Shown: positions 1 to 10,755, numbered from the stretch's first letter. The stretch: DNA of 64,000 nucleotides from Voacanga thouarsii (GCA_026120185.1 JANUWF010001813.1:930001-994000), one strand, 5' to 3'. The notes: generated from the letters alone by a model not told the origin. Translations and numbers: made by a program.

Positions 1-1556
1 AAGCATGATGAGTGGAAAGAGTTTGTATCTTTGTTTTATATTTGAAGTTGTTAGGTGTTATTTCCCCTAGCAATAAGGAAAATATTTTTCATCTTAAGTG
101 TGGAGGAGTGAGTCATGTCTTTATTTGCTTTCTTAGGATTTTTAGTATTTTTCTTTAGTTTGTTTTCATTTATTTAGGTGTGTTTTTATTTTGTTATTAT
201 TTTTCTTGTGCTTTTAGTTATGTTTTGTTTCATAGGTAGGAATAAAGTCCTCTTGGACAAGCCCTTCTCTCTATCTCAAGTTTGGATATCTAATGGAGCA
301 TTATTGTACTTAGGGAATATTGCTTAAACTTTCTACTCTACTAGTTTTGGTCCCTTTGGAAATACTTTAATATGTTAATTCTTGGCCAATGAGGACATTG
401 TCCAATTTAAGTGTGGGGGAATGGTTTAGTAATATTCTTTGTCCAAGTTTTTATCAATGATCTTGATGTTTTTTTAGTATGATCTTGGTGTTTTCTTGGT
501 TTAATCTTGGTGTTTTCTTGGTATCAAACAATTTTTTTGAAAAATAATTTTGTTGAAAATTTGAAAGTTTGGAAATTTTGGAGCTAAATTAAGCTTATTT
601 GTCTATAATGAAGTTATGGTTTTCTTTTTAACTTTGGATATAGATTTGTCATTCATTATGGTTTGATTTTCATTAAAAAGTAAACTTGTGTATTAAGATG
701 GATTTTTGCTAAGTCTTAAGAATTTAAGGTTATATTTGGTATTTGAGTTTTGTGTTATTCTTTAATTTGATTATGGATAATGTGCTGAATATGGGAAGAG
801 TTGTTGACTAATTTTTGTATTATAGATTTAAAATTTACTTGATTTTGAGTTGGAAATAAGGAATATGAGGAAATAAAAAAAAATTGACTAAAGACGAAAG
901 AATGTGAGTTGAGAAAAAAATTTTCTTTCATTTGTTGAGAAATAAAAAATAAAGACCTTTTGCTGAAAAGGGGGCTAATACGGTGAGTGGAAGAGAAGAA
1001 GCAAAGAAGCATCACACTCTCTTGAGGCTATCTCGAAGGTAATAAGGTAAGAAAATAAAGAAGAAAGAAAAAGAAATTTGCTGAAAAAAATGATAAATGA
1101 TGACTATAAGGGGGACCAATGCGGTGTGTGAAGAGAAATCCATTCACTTGAAGCTATCAATTCCGAAAGTCATAAAAGAAAAAGAATAGTGAAGTGTTTT
1201 CCTTATTTTTCTAACTTGAGTTTTGTAAATTTAAGTTTATAATATAGGAATTGGTTAAATGGCTTGATTTGTATGATTAATGTTATCTATATTTTTGCTT
1301 GAGGAGTAGGATGATTTTCTTGTACTAGATATAAGCTTGTTTAATTTAACCTTGATGGATACATGAGTCTACAAGGTTTTGACAAAGGTTGAATGAATGA
1401 CAAGTTGATATTTAAGGTTGGAAGAAGGTTATGTCTTCATTATGGATAAATTTTCTACGGAAAAATTTTGCTAAATTATTTTGTCTCATTCTAAATGCAT
1501 AGTATTTTAAATCTTGTTTGCTTGAGAACAAGAAAATGTTCAAGTGCAGGGGTATG
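1..1556 (+). mobile_element. 3' internal region of a Ty3/gypsy-type retrotransposon (non-coding, partial)
   Basis: No coding homology is visible. The stretch is T-rich on the plus strand and ends directly at an LTR start (TGATAGGGGG at 1557), as expected for the region between pol and the 3' LTR. Three purine-rich motifs of the form AAGTGNRGGRG occur at about 95, 400 and 1540. The last lies directly before the LTR and is the best polypurine-tract candidate. An imperfect direct duplication is present: a GGGGGCTAATACGGTG-type block near 970 returns as GGGGGACCAATGCGGTG near 1110. Large non-coding 3' regions of this kind are known from Athila/Tat-type plant gypsy elements; the lineage assignment is inference. 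The element continues off the left edge. Confidence 0.5.
1540..1556 (+). promoter_or_regulatory. Candidate polypurine tract before the LTR
   Basis: The motif CAAGTGCAGGGGTATG directly precedes the TG of the LTR. A purine-rich plus-strand primer site is expected here in an LTR retrotransposon. It resembles two upstream copies at about 95 and 400. Confidence 0.45.
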
Positions 1557-1986
1557 TGATAGGGGGCTAAAATCACCATTATTTTTCTAGTTATTTGAAA
1601 TTGTTTTGAGATACATTTATTATAATAACTAGGCATATTCCTTCCTATTTGACATTTTACTTGTAAAAAGTATTTTTGACAAATTTGTGCAGATTTAAGT
1701 GGATTTCGAGCAAAAAGTGAAAGATTTCAGATTAGACCCGGCACCAGGACTAGTTAAGGCACCAAGCACCAGGTTTGTTCTAGAAAAAAAAAACAGCAAT
1801 TTTGTGGAGAAACAGATTGGATTCGGTGCCAGTTGGGTCGAAGGGACCCGGCGCCAGGTCCATTCTCATCAGTGTCGGCGAATTTTCGTTTTCCAAGCAG
1901 ATTTTTGTAATTTTAGTTTGATTCCTTTAGGAACTCTTTCAATCACAGAAAATCACTCTTGTACACACTTTTTGGCAATTAGAACT

Positions 1987-2000
1987 CCTATAAATATAAG
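1987..2000 (+). promoter_or_regulatory. LTR TATA box
   Basis: The sequence CTATAAATATAAGAG lies about 430 bp into the LTR. The homologous position of the solo LTR (near 9150) has CCTATATAAATAAG, so the element is conserved between diverged copies. It is probably the Pol II TATA box for retrotransposon transcription. Confidence 0.55.
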
Positions 2001-2726
2001 AGAATAATATTTCTAAATCAGTTTTCACCTTTGAGATTTGCAAACCCATAGGAAGCTCCTAGAGAAACACCAAAATTTAGGAGGATCAAAGAAGAATTCT
2101 TGGAGAAGAAGAAGAGGTTACTCAAGAAGGTTTCAAGCAAGAAGAAGAAGGCTTACTTATCTATGAGTAGTTTCTTTTTCATTTCTTTGTAATTTATTGA
2201 CAATTTGAGTTTTAATTATTTTAATTGTATTTAGAGGATGTTTTTGGATTCATGACTTTGTATTAATTTTAGTTCTTTGATCAATTGATTATTGTCTTTG
2301 GTATTTGATTACTCGTTATCATTGGTTATTTATACATTTTCTTCTAATTGACTTGGGAAACGATGTTAGAAGTTTATTACATTGATTTTGTATTTGTTAA
2401 ATCTTAATGGACTTGGAAAACAAAGTTAAGATTAAAGAACCTAAGTAATCAAATATTAGTTGATTTCACCTCGAGCAAATGGTCATTAGCTAATTTCATG
2501 TTTATGAGGTATGAGTTTAATGCATCTTTTGGCTATTTTAGTGCAATTGGAAAATCTGCTAAATTAATCAAGAGATATTGATTCCATAGATTGAGAAAGA
2601 AATGAAGTCTATATAAGTAAGTTCATGAATTGGGAAAGAAGTGGATCTTACTTAAGTTCTCCTTCATGGTATCAAGATGATAATTAATTGTGATAAGTGC
2701 TAATCAATCATTGTTATTGAAATTTT

Positions 2727-4070
2727 TAGAGGGGTGTGAATAAGGTTTTTAGCAAATTAAAAAAAAAAAATGCATTTGAATAAAATCTGTTTTGAGAGAA
2801 AGAAATGTTCTTCGAATTTTTTACTAACAACACTTGCAACAGCGAGAGCTTTTCAAAATGACTTGAGAAATGTCTAGACTTAGAATAAGGCAAGATGCAC
2901 AATGCAATTAATGCTAGATTGAAAATGGGTTGGTGAGAGCCTTTAATGATTTCTTTAAGGAACTAAGAAAATCTGAGCTAGGGCGATTTGCAGCTGATCC
3001 GAAAATAAATGCAGAGAGATTTAATACAGGATTTATAGTGGTTCGATCTACCCAGATCTATCTCCACTACCTTAAGCTCACACTTAAGGATTTTCAACCA
3101 AATTTCATTTACCCAACTCAATGGTATCAATTTGTACCAAATATAAGAGAGGATCACCACACTCGATTTTTCAAAACCTCTCAATCAAAAAACAAATCAA
3201 GGTTCACCCCAAATGGGTTTTACACCACAACCTTGATGCACAAATATGATTAAAGATAAATGAGGCAAAAGTAGCTCACTTCTTTGAGCAGATATACACG
3301 AAGAAAAAGCTCAAACACTTTTACCTTTTAGGCGCAATTTGATTCACTTTGAAGCTCTTTGATAAAGGAGATTTTTTTTTTCTATAGAGCAAGAGTGTTT
3401 CTTAGAAGGATAAGACAAAAATCTGCTTTCAAATAGAGTTTTGAAACTTTTTTATAGAGGGATAAAGTAAAGTTCTAACAGCTAGTTTTCGCTGTCAGAA
3501 TTGCCAGAGTTTTGGACTTAAGTTTTGGATGATAATGCATCCAAAAGGTAAGTCCAAAATGGCACATTTTCAAGCAGAATCGATTTGATACTGTTCACAG
3601 GATTTTAGATGAAGCTTTTGGACGTAGGTTCACCAAAATCACTCAATTCAAAATTCTGAGGATTCAAAATTTTGAAATCTTTTTATTTTAGTGCTTCAAG
3701 ATGAAATTAAACTGAATCATAAGGTAAAAAAGACATAGGAATTTACACAGAGAAATACCTTAACAAAGTTTCATAGTCTAAGGTTCTTCCATAACGGTTT
3801 CTTAGTATGTAATCTCTTAAGTTTGATCTTCTTCTTGATTTCCCATTCTCGAATTTTATTGCTTCAAGAGTTGCTTAGCAATCCTATTTGTACGTCTTGG
3901 AAGAACTGAGGTCAAACATATCCTATAACAAGTAGATCACACAAGTTAGTCATCATCAATGTTTGCCATAAGTCAAAACACAAGAGACCGCCCTTAGATC
4001 TTCTTCTCCTTATTCTTACTCCTTGATAATCCTTATGACTTGTCTTGTGTCAACTTGATCTATTCTCTAG
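2727..4070. mobile_element. Unclassified ~1.34-kb insertion in the LTR
   Basis: This block is absent from the homologous solo LTR. It starts TAGAGGGGTGTGAATAAGG and ends near ATTCTCTAG, giving only a TAGAG/CTCTA terminal match. A 107-residue reading frame at 2930-3253 has no similarity I recognise and is not called as a gene. Text around 3035-3065 (TATAGTGGTTCGATCTACCC) is of a kind I associate with plant repeats, but I cannot name the family. Confidence 0.35.
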
Positions 4071-4314
4071 TATATTAAGTTAGTATTTTATTTATCTCTT
4101 CTTATTTTATTGGCTAAACAATAAAGGTTTGGGTAAAGTAAGGTGAGAGCAAGGCGAGAGCCTAAGTTCTCATGTATTCGATACATGCTATTCCTTATAC
4201 TATATGATAGGTATACTTGCCCGTATGTGTGGTTTTAGTGGTTAGCATTTTATTAAAGATTGATTGATTGTGTGATTTGTTGGTAATATTTTCTACACTA
4301 AAAAACACAAATCA

Positions 4315-4920
4315 CTGAACAACAATGCCTTGAAATTATGAATGCCTCCAAAGTACAAATCATATTAGACACTAAAGGGATAACCTGTTACAACAACAAA
4401 AGTAGTGCCAAATTGCTTAAATATTTTTATATTTACTCTTGTCCGATATTTTGTAGGAATTCCTCAAGAATTAGCTTATCAAAGTTTAGAAATCCTTACT
4501 AATTTAACCTGTCTTACATTACATGATTTTAGATTGTATAAAGATATATTTCTTCAAAAGGTAATGCTTAGATCTGATTGTCACCATACTTTTCAGAAAG
4601 AACAATTTATCTTTGGATTACCTCTATTATTTGCCAAAAAAGTTAGATAAAAACTTAAATTATTGGGGTAATGCTATTCCTTATGAAACACTCTCTTATG
4701 GTCAATTAATCAATTTGTGAATCAAGTAAAAATAGATCTCTACACTAAATTAAAACTTAAAGCTCAAATGGAACAATATCATAAGAACTCCAAAAAGGAG
4801 TTAGGCAATTTCTACAAAATATTCAGATATGCTCCCATCAAACCTCCTTCTAAAGAATTAAAGAAAAAGTTTAAACCCAAAAGAAAATCTACAAAAAACC
4901 TAAAAAGAAAAGTCTTATAA
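4315..4920 (+). pseudogene. Endogenous pararetrovirus (Caulimoviridae): coat-protein-like fragment
   Basis: Two short frames (4405-4650 and 4717-4920), offset and separated by stops, together resemble the central and C-terminal coat-protein region of plant pararetroviruses. They show a GLP..FA.KVR-type stretch, then a K-rich helix with a KKELG core and a strongly basic tail. The capsid domain packages the viral nucleic acid. The order relative to the downstream zinc knuckle, protease, RT and RNase H fits a caulimovirid polyprotein. Stops and frameshifts show it is dead. The genus (petuvirus- or florendovirus-like) cannot be fixed here. The first ~90 bp are assigned by position only. Confidence 0.55.
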
Positions 4921-4989
4921 ATCTTTTAAACAACAAAAATAGACAAAAGACAAAAAAGATAAGGACCAAATAAAATGACATTGTTGAGT

Positions 4990-5478
4990 TAAAAGGGTTC
5001 ATAAAGCAGACGAATGTATACAAAAATAGAAAAAGAAAAAGAAAGTACACGAACTCTCTTTAAATAAATAAATCTTAGACCAAATCCATGCTATTCTTGA
5101 TGAATCTAACTCTACTACAAGTGAATCTGATAGTAATATTAAAGAAATCTTTAAAATTCAAAAAAACTTATGATAGTGAATCTCTAAGTGATGCCTCGTC
5201 TTGTGGTTGTACAAGAATTTGTACATGTACAATAGGAGAAATTAATATGATTAGTTCAAGAAAAAATAATATGATTAGTTCAAGAAAAATCAATGTTATC
5301 ACAAAGCTAATAAAGAATTATTTTTTTGAATTTTTAGATCATATCCAAAACGAAAATGTTGAAAGAGAATACTTACTTAAAGTAAAGGAAATGGTTTTAA
5401 ATCCCAAACAACAAGTAGAACATTATAATCTTAAAGAAGTTTTCGATAGATTTAAAAAGAAAAAAAAGAAGAAATAGA
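4990..5478 (+). pseudogene. Endogenous pararetrovirus: first copy of the zinc-knuckle/acidic segment
   Basis: The frame 5088-5477 contains SSCGCTRICTCTIGEINMIS and matches the segment at 5800-6250 almost in order. Both have the HKADEC remnant, a K-rich run, a Ser/Asp-rich acidic stretch, the Cys-rich CTCTI block and a lysine-rich end (NPKQQVE). In this copy the zinc knuckle is destroyed upstream: only the GCATAAAGCAGACGAATGT-like trace survives near 4995. An internal 27-bp duplication (ATGATTAGTTCAAGAAAA twice) adds further rearrangement. The duplicated arrangement is not expected in a viral genome and probably arose during or after integration. Confidence 0.55.
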
Positions 5479-5742
5479 TAATTTCTAGGCAATTTACTAT
5501 TTCAATCTATATCTAAAAGATTCAAACTAGAAGACATAGATACTTCCTCCTTCTATTCTAATAAATAAGTAGGCTTAAATATTTCTACTTTATTGTTATC
5601 TAAATTTATTTTCTCAGTTTCTTCTTAGGACTAACCTAATTACTATGTCTTGGTTGAGAGCTACAGGACCACCCTGGGGTCCGAGAAAAAATGCCTATCC
5701 TTGGCTAACCACGGCCTAATCCAATCTGTTCTGGGTTGACTA
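5479..5742 (+). other. Rearranged spacer inside the endogenous pararetrovirus
   Basis: It separates the two copies of the duplicated viral segment. One short frame near 5645-5705 reads SWLRATGPPWGPRKNAYPW. It is unlike the surrounding Lys/Asn-rich text and more GC-rich, and I do not recognise it. It may be displaced viral or foreign sequence. Confidence 0.3.
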
Positions 5743-6168
5743 ATGTATAAAGAAGATAAGGAGAGTGATAAGAGAATAAAATTTTCCTTTTGTGGAAAAA
5801 GAGGGCATAAAGCAGACGAATGTAAGAAAAAACAAAAAAAGAAAAAGAAAATGAAAATGAATGAACTCTTTTTAGATAAAGAAACTTTAGATCAAATTAA
5901 TTCCATTCTATATTATTTTGATCTTAGTACAAGTGAATCCGAAAATAACCTAGATGAAATCTATGAAATACATGAAAATTCCTCTGATAATGACTCTTTA
6001 AGTGATAATTCTTCTTGTGGTTTTATGGGAACATGTACTTGTACAATTAGCGAAATTAACATGATTAGTTCTAATAAAGTTAATGTAATCATAAAAGCTA
6101 ATAAGACTTATTCTTTGAACTTTCAGATCACACTCAAGATGAAAACTTTAAAAGAGAATATTTACTGA
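5743..6168 (+). pseudogene. Endogenous pararetrovirus: coat-protein C-terminus with CCHC-like knuckle (second copy)
   Basis: This frame holds a retroviral-type zinc knuckle close to its start (FCGKRGHKADEC). The second Cys, the His and the last Cys keep the C-x4-H-x4-C spacing, but the first Cys position is occupied by Phe. A lysine run, an acidic Ser/Asp/Glu-rich segment and the Cys-rich CTCTI block follow. In caulimovirids the knuckle sits at the C-terminal end of the coat protein and binds nucleic acid. Loss of a zinc ligand and a stop before the protease region mark it as decayed. Confidence 0.6.
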
Positions 6169-6179
6169 AAGTAAAAGAT

Positions 6180-6656
6180 ATGGTTTTAAATCCCAAACAA
6201 CAAGTAGAACCCTATAATCCTAAAAAAGTGTTTAATAGATTTAAAAAGAAAGAAAAGGAAGAAACCACAATTTCTTTACAAGATCTGTATATAGAGATGA
6301 ACACTTTAAAGCAAGAAGTAAGGTATTTAAAGGAACAAAATGATAAAAGAACTATAGATATCAATAACATTAATATTGACCTTTTACATTTAAAAATGGA
6401 AAAACAACCCTTAGAAGACACAACTTTATCCCAAATAGAAGAAGATAACCAAAGAGAAGAATATATTTTTACTATTTCTAGAGCAATGTTTCAAGAATGG
6501 TATATCCTTATTATCCTTAAAATAGATGATTTTGCTATTAAAATAGCAACCTTGTTAGATTCTGGAGCTGATCAAAATTGTATTCAAGAAGGCTTAATTC
6601 CGACTAAGTGTTGTGAGAAAACTGCTACCAATTTATATTCTGCTTTCAGAAGCTAA
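6180..6656 (+). pseudogene. Endogenous pararetrovirus: coiled-coil and aspartic protease region
   Basis: A 158-residue frame. Residues about 40-85 form a heptad-like Leu/Ile pattern (probable coiled coil). Near residue 128 is an aspartic protease active-site signature, LLDSGADQNCI. The viral protease processes the polyprotein and acts as a dimer through this D-S/T-G motif. The frame stops soon afterwards, so the protease C-terminal half must be read in broken form to about 6800. The adjacent RT supports the assignment. Confidence 0.65.
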
Positions 6657-7059
6657 TTCCAAATCAAATATAAACTTTCTAATACCCATATTTCTAATAA
6701 TTAGTTTTTCTTTGTGAATTATTTTGTTTTAATAAAAAATCATAATGAAGCAATAATTTTAGGTACCCCTCCTTAACCTAAATATACTATCTTGAGGTAG
6801 ATCAGCACAGAGTATGTACCACTATAGGATCAATTAGAGTCACATTTCCTTTTCTGATAAGCCCGCAAAATAAGGATATAAATGCTTTAAAAAATCAACT
6901 TATTCTTTCATAAAATCAAATCAACTTTTTGAAAAAGATACCAAATATAAAAAAAATTCAAGAACAGTTGGAATCACGTGAAGTTCAAGATAAAGTAATG
7001 TCAACATGAACAGATTTTGAAAATCAAATTTGTTTAGAAATCCCTATAACTTTTTGGAA

Positions 7060-7680
7060 TAGGAAAAAGCATGTTGTAAGTCTTCATTATATAGATAGCT
7101 TTAATGAAAGTATAATAGCCACTCGTCCAATTCAAATGAATCATCAACTTTTAGACTATTGTAAACAAGGAATAGCTAGTTTATTAAGTAAAGGGATAAC
7201 TAGAGAATATGTATCTCCTTGGTCTTACTCAGCCTTTTAGGCAAATAATAATGCTGAAAAAGAAAGAGGTGCCCCTAGATTAGTTATTAACTATAAACCT
7301 TTAAACAAAGCATTAAAATAGATTCATTACCGAATTCCCAATCAAAGAGATTTATTAAAATGAACCTATAAAGCTATTATTTATAGTAAATTTAACATGA
7401 TATCACAAATTCAAATTCAAGAAAAAGATCGTTATAGAACAGACTTTAATGCTCCTTTTGGTTAATATGAATAGAATGTAATGCCCTTAGGTCTTAAGAA
7501 TGCTCTTAATGAATTCCAAAAGGTTATGAATGGCATATTTATTCCTTATACCTCTTTTACCGTTGTCTATATAGATGATGTCCTACTATTTAGTGAATTA
7601 ATTGACTAACACTTTAAACATCTTTCTCTTTTTTGTGACATTATCACAAAAAATGGGCCGGTAGTAAGTACTAAGAAACT
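7060..7680 (+). pseudogene. Endogenous pararetrovirus: reverse transcriptase domain (broken)
   Basis: The plus strand carries an RT domain in order: the RLVINYKPLN block near 7275-7305, a YSKFNMISQIQI block (the catalytic K-x-D-x-x-x-x-Y region, with Asp now Asn) near 7385, MPLGLKNA near 7480, and the catalytic YIDDV box near 7570. Several in-frame stops occur (for example near 7238, 7320, 7362 and 7465), so no RT can be produced. The YIDD-type box and SQIQIQEKDRYRT-like text are typical of Caulimoviridae rather than LTR retrotransposons. Confidence 0.7.
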
Positions 7681-8490
7681 CAACTCAAACTTTGTCAAAC
7701 CTAAATTAGATTTTTAGGTCATGAGCTAAATTAAGGTATTTATAAACCTATTTGTAGAGCTATAGACTTTGTTGACAAATTTCCAGATGAAATTAAGGGG
7801 AAAACCATGTTACAAAGATTTTTAGAGTGTTTGAATTATATATTAGATTTTATTCCCAACTTTAGGCAAGTTTGTGAACCACTCTATCAAAGACTTCATA
7901 AAAATCCAGATGCTTGGGGTATAGAATAGACACAAACTATTCAGAAAATTAAGAAAATTGTTATAAAATTTCCTTGTCTCGAAATCCCAGATCGTAATGC
8001 CTTTATGATTGTTGAAACTAATGCCTCTGAGCTTGGTTATAGGGGTATTCTTAAACAAAAGAAATCTAGTTCTTCTAGTGAATAATTAGTCTGATATCAT
8101 GCAAGTATTTGTCTATCTAGTCAGAAGAACTACAAAACCATCAAGAAAGAAATCCTTTCTATCGTTTTATGTATTTCTAAATTTTAAGATGATTTAGTAA
8201 ACAAAAAGTTTTTATTTCAAATTGTTTGTAAAGCAGTAAAAGATGTTTATAAAAAGATGTGAAAAATCTTGCTGCAAAATAGATTTTTGCCAGATGGCAA
8301 GCACTTCTCTCTAGTTTTGATTTCAATATTGAATTTATCAAAGAAGAATCAAAATTTCTACCAGATGTTAATTCTTGCAAGGACAAACAAGATAAGATTT
8401 CGTTAGATTTCTTATCTCTTAAAAAGATGAGAATTACACTATAAATTAAGTAACTTTGCAGCAAGGGAGCAACAATAGAGCACAACATTC
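7681..8490 (+). pseudogene. Endogenous pararetrovirus: RNase H region (broken)
   Basis: After the RT, fragments in shifting frames match the connection/RNase H part of a caulimovirid polyprotein: AFMIVETNASELGYRGIL (the first catalytic Asp position reads T-N-A-S) near 8005, a KNYKTIKKEILSIVLCISKF block near 8130, and FIKEESKFLPDV near 8330. RNase H removes the RNA template during reverse transcription. Multiple stops and frameshifts are present. The viral copy appears to end near 8490, where LTR-type sequence resumes. Confidence 0.6.
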
Positions 8491-8718
8491 ATTCTGGAAT
8501 ACTTGCACCTGTAAATCGATACTCTGTATTAGCTTCATATCCCTTTTTATCCGAGGGGTATGATACTTGTCAACTAGAACTCTATACTACACAATGGGTA
8601 TACTTGCCAATATGTGTGTTGTGTGAGTGATTTTTGATATTTTAGATTAAAACTTGATTATTTTTGTGTGAATTTTTGAGACTTCTTTCTATGCACAAAC
8701 ATATGCACACAAGCACAC
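8491..8718 (+). mobile_element. LTR-tail fragment (third copy of the gypsy LTR end block)
   Basis: AATCGATACTCTGTATTAGC near 8513 and GGGTATACTTGCCAATATGTG near 8596 match the end blocks of the LTRs at 4180-4225 and 9945-9995. It is the tail of an LTR of the same superfamily, without its 5' part, and is the target of the solo LTR that follows. Confidence 0.45.
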
Positions 8719-10077
8719 TGATAGAGCTTAGATTTGTCGATATTTTCCTAGCTGCTTGAGGTTATTTTGTGATACTTTTGATTCAATAACTAGTCATTTG
8801 CCTTCCTATTTGATATTTACTTGTGGAAAGTCTTTTTGGTAATTTTGTACATGAAGTGGAGGATTTGAAGCGAAATTGGGAAATTCTAGTGCTAACGTGG
8901 CCTCCCCCTCAATATTTCTAACTCGGCCCCTGCTCTAATATGGAAAAATAGAGAAAAACAGTGTAATCGGTCCAAATTCAGAGCTAAACTGGCACCGCTC
9001 CAAACAAAGTGACCAGGCGCTGGCCCTAGTTTGTTTAGAGGTGGTTTAGAGTCCTTTTTCGAGCAGAATTGGGAACTTCCTAAGAGGTCTAATAGTTTTC
9101 AACCTGTACTCGGCCCAGAACTTCTAGGGAACATTTTTTGGCAACTAAGAGGCCTATATAAATAAGAAGAAGTGAAGATTAACATATGAATTGAAGGATC
9201 AAAGCTAAAGCCACTCATTAGAAGAAGAATTCATTACTCAAGGAGTATTGATTCAAGAAAATCTTTAATGGAGGAAGAAGAGGGCTTGTCTATGAGTTCT
9301 TTCTAAAACTTTGTTTCTTTTTCTTTGAACAATGATGAGATTAATGTTTTCATTATATTTGAATATTATTTTTTTGGATTTATGATGTTGAATTAATTTA
9401 GTATTTTGTTTAATTTATTACTCTTTTTGATATTTGATTACTTGTTTTAAATAGTGAATTGATGAGATTGGACCATCCTTCTAATTAACTTGAGAAAGGG
9501 GTTAGAAGATAGTCTTTATTCCTCAATTCTTGATTTATTTTCTTAACTAACTCAAGAAAGAGGAGAATTAATGAATTTCATGTCATTGTCACCTAGAGAT
9601 AGGGATAATTATCAAGCATTTATGTTCTATGCATTTTTTTTTTTTTAGTGAGACAGAGATGTCCATTAGAATTAACTAAGAAATAGTGAAGCCAAAACTC
9701 GAGAGATAGTGAATTCTACATTAAACTCCTTCATGATGCCAAGGAAAAGTGATTAATAGTGATAATTACTAATAATTCACTGTCATGATTTCAAAAGTAA
9801 CTATCTAAATACATGTTTTTCTCTCCAAGAGTTGTATATATTTTATCTTTATTTTTATCTTTATCATTTATCGCTTGAATAGGCCGGTTAAATAATGAAT
9901 GAAAAGTAACTAGTGTGTACTTATTCCTTGAGAATCGATACTCGTTAGTTCCCTATACTATGCTTATGATAAGTATACTTGCTCATATTTGTGATTTGAG
10001 AATTAATGTTTTAATTAAATTTGATTGGGAATGAATTCAAAATTGCATGATATTTATAACCCAAATCTAATGTATCA
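8719..10077 (+). mobile_element. Solo LTR, Ty3/gypsy-type, with 5-bp target duplication
   Basis: The element starts TGATAGAGCTT and ends TGTATCA. The bases just before (8714-8718) and just after (10078-10082) are both CACAC, a perfect 5-bp target-site duplication. At 1359 bp with no internal domain it is a solo LTR, formed by recombination between the two LTRs of a complete element. A TATA box (CCTATATAAATAAG near 9150), a purine-rich leader and the CGATACTCG/AGTATACTTGC end block are all present. The U3 GC-rich motif GGCGCTGGCCCTAG lies near 9015. It is diverged from the LTR at 1557, so this is a separate insertion of a related family. Confidence 0.75.
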
Positions 10078-10082
10078 CACAC

Positions 10083-10755
10083 TGACAACATTTTATCAAG
10101 TATGATTCTATTGATATTTGAGCTTTAGGTATGCATTTAGATAGATATATTTTATTATTAGAAATATCCAAGTTGGTTTTGTGGTAAATTTTTAATATAT
10201 TTATCAAGAAAGCATTTAGATCTATATATGTAAGAACTTAATCCATTACCTATATAAGTTGTAAAATATTCAGCTCTAAAATATCTAATGTATCATTTAA
10301 GTCTTCATTTTCAACTAATAATCTTAAAGGAGTTCTAGTATCTTTGAATTAAATCTCTTTTTCTACTGTAGCATCGATTTCATGAATTTCAATATTAAAA
10401 TTTGTTCATTGATAAGGATTATCTAATTGATATAGAGTAAGATTTTTTGTTAATCGATAAGAAATATAATTTTCACTTGCCCTAGTATCTATTATAATTT
10501 TGCATGGAATAAAAGTTATTCCATCAAAATATTCTCCATCAATTTTATAGTTTGAATTAATTTTATCTAATTTAATTAATGCATTGTTATATTTGAGGTT
10601 AATGCCAACTCTATTATCTGAATAGAATAATCTAGGTAAATATCTTTCTTTTTCTAAAAAGGGTTTAGGAGTTATATCTAATTCAAATTTATCTTGTATT
10701 TCAATATTAGCTATTTCACGAGGATAAATTCTTCCTATTTCATTAAATAATTTAG
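10083..10755 (-). pseudogene. Second caulimovirid-like fragment (minus strand), protease-like motif
   Basis: Read on the minus strand, 10755 to 10409 is an open frame, followed by broken frames to about 10100. It is Lys/Asn/Ile-rich like the plus-strand viral copy. It contains IPCKIIDTRASENYIS near 10510-10465, which resembles an aspartic protease D-T-G-A signature with Gly changed to Arg. I first saw the pararetrovirus resemblance from composition and this motif; it could instead come from another reverse-transcribing element or a movement-protein region. It stops abruptly at the gypsy LTR (10756). Confidence 0.35.

Larger units (their letters stand above)
1557..4314 (+). mobile_element. LTR of Ty3/gypsy-type element (interrupted)
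   Basis: It begins TGATAGGGGG and aligns by eye, block for block, with the solo LTR at 8719-10077. Shared blocks are a start with CTAGTTATTTGA-type text, a TATA box (CTATAAATATA near 1989), a purine-rich leader with repeated GAAGAAGAAG, and an end block CGATAC...GGTATACTTGCCC near 4180-4225. The right end is set at ATCA (4314) by analogy and is uncertain. Compared with the solo LTR it carries about 1.34 kb of extra sequence at 2727-4070. The U3 region has GC-rich CCGGCRCCAG motifs at about 1738 and 1850. Confidence 0.55.

Noticed and set aside
2930..3253. 107-residue reading frame as a gene
   Set aside because: No recognisable domain. It lies inside a repeat-like insertion and has a full-length shadow frame on the other strand.
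4315..8490. Intact or expressible pararetrovirus
   Set aside because: Stops, frameshifts, a lost zinc ligand, an altered catalytic-region residue and an internal duplication rule it out.
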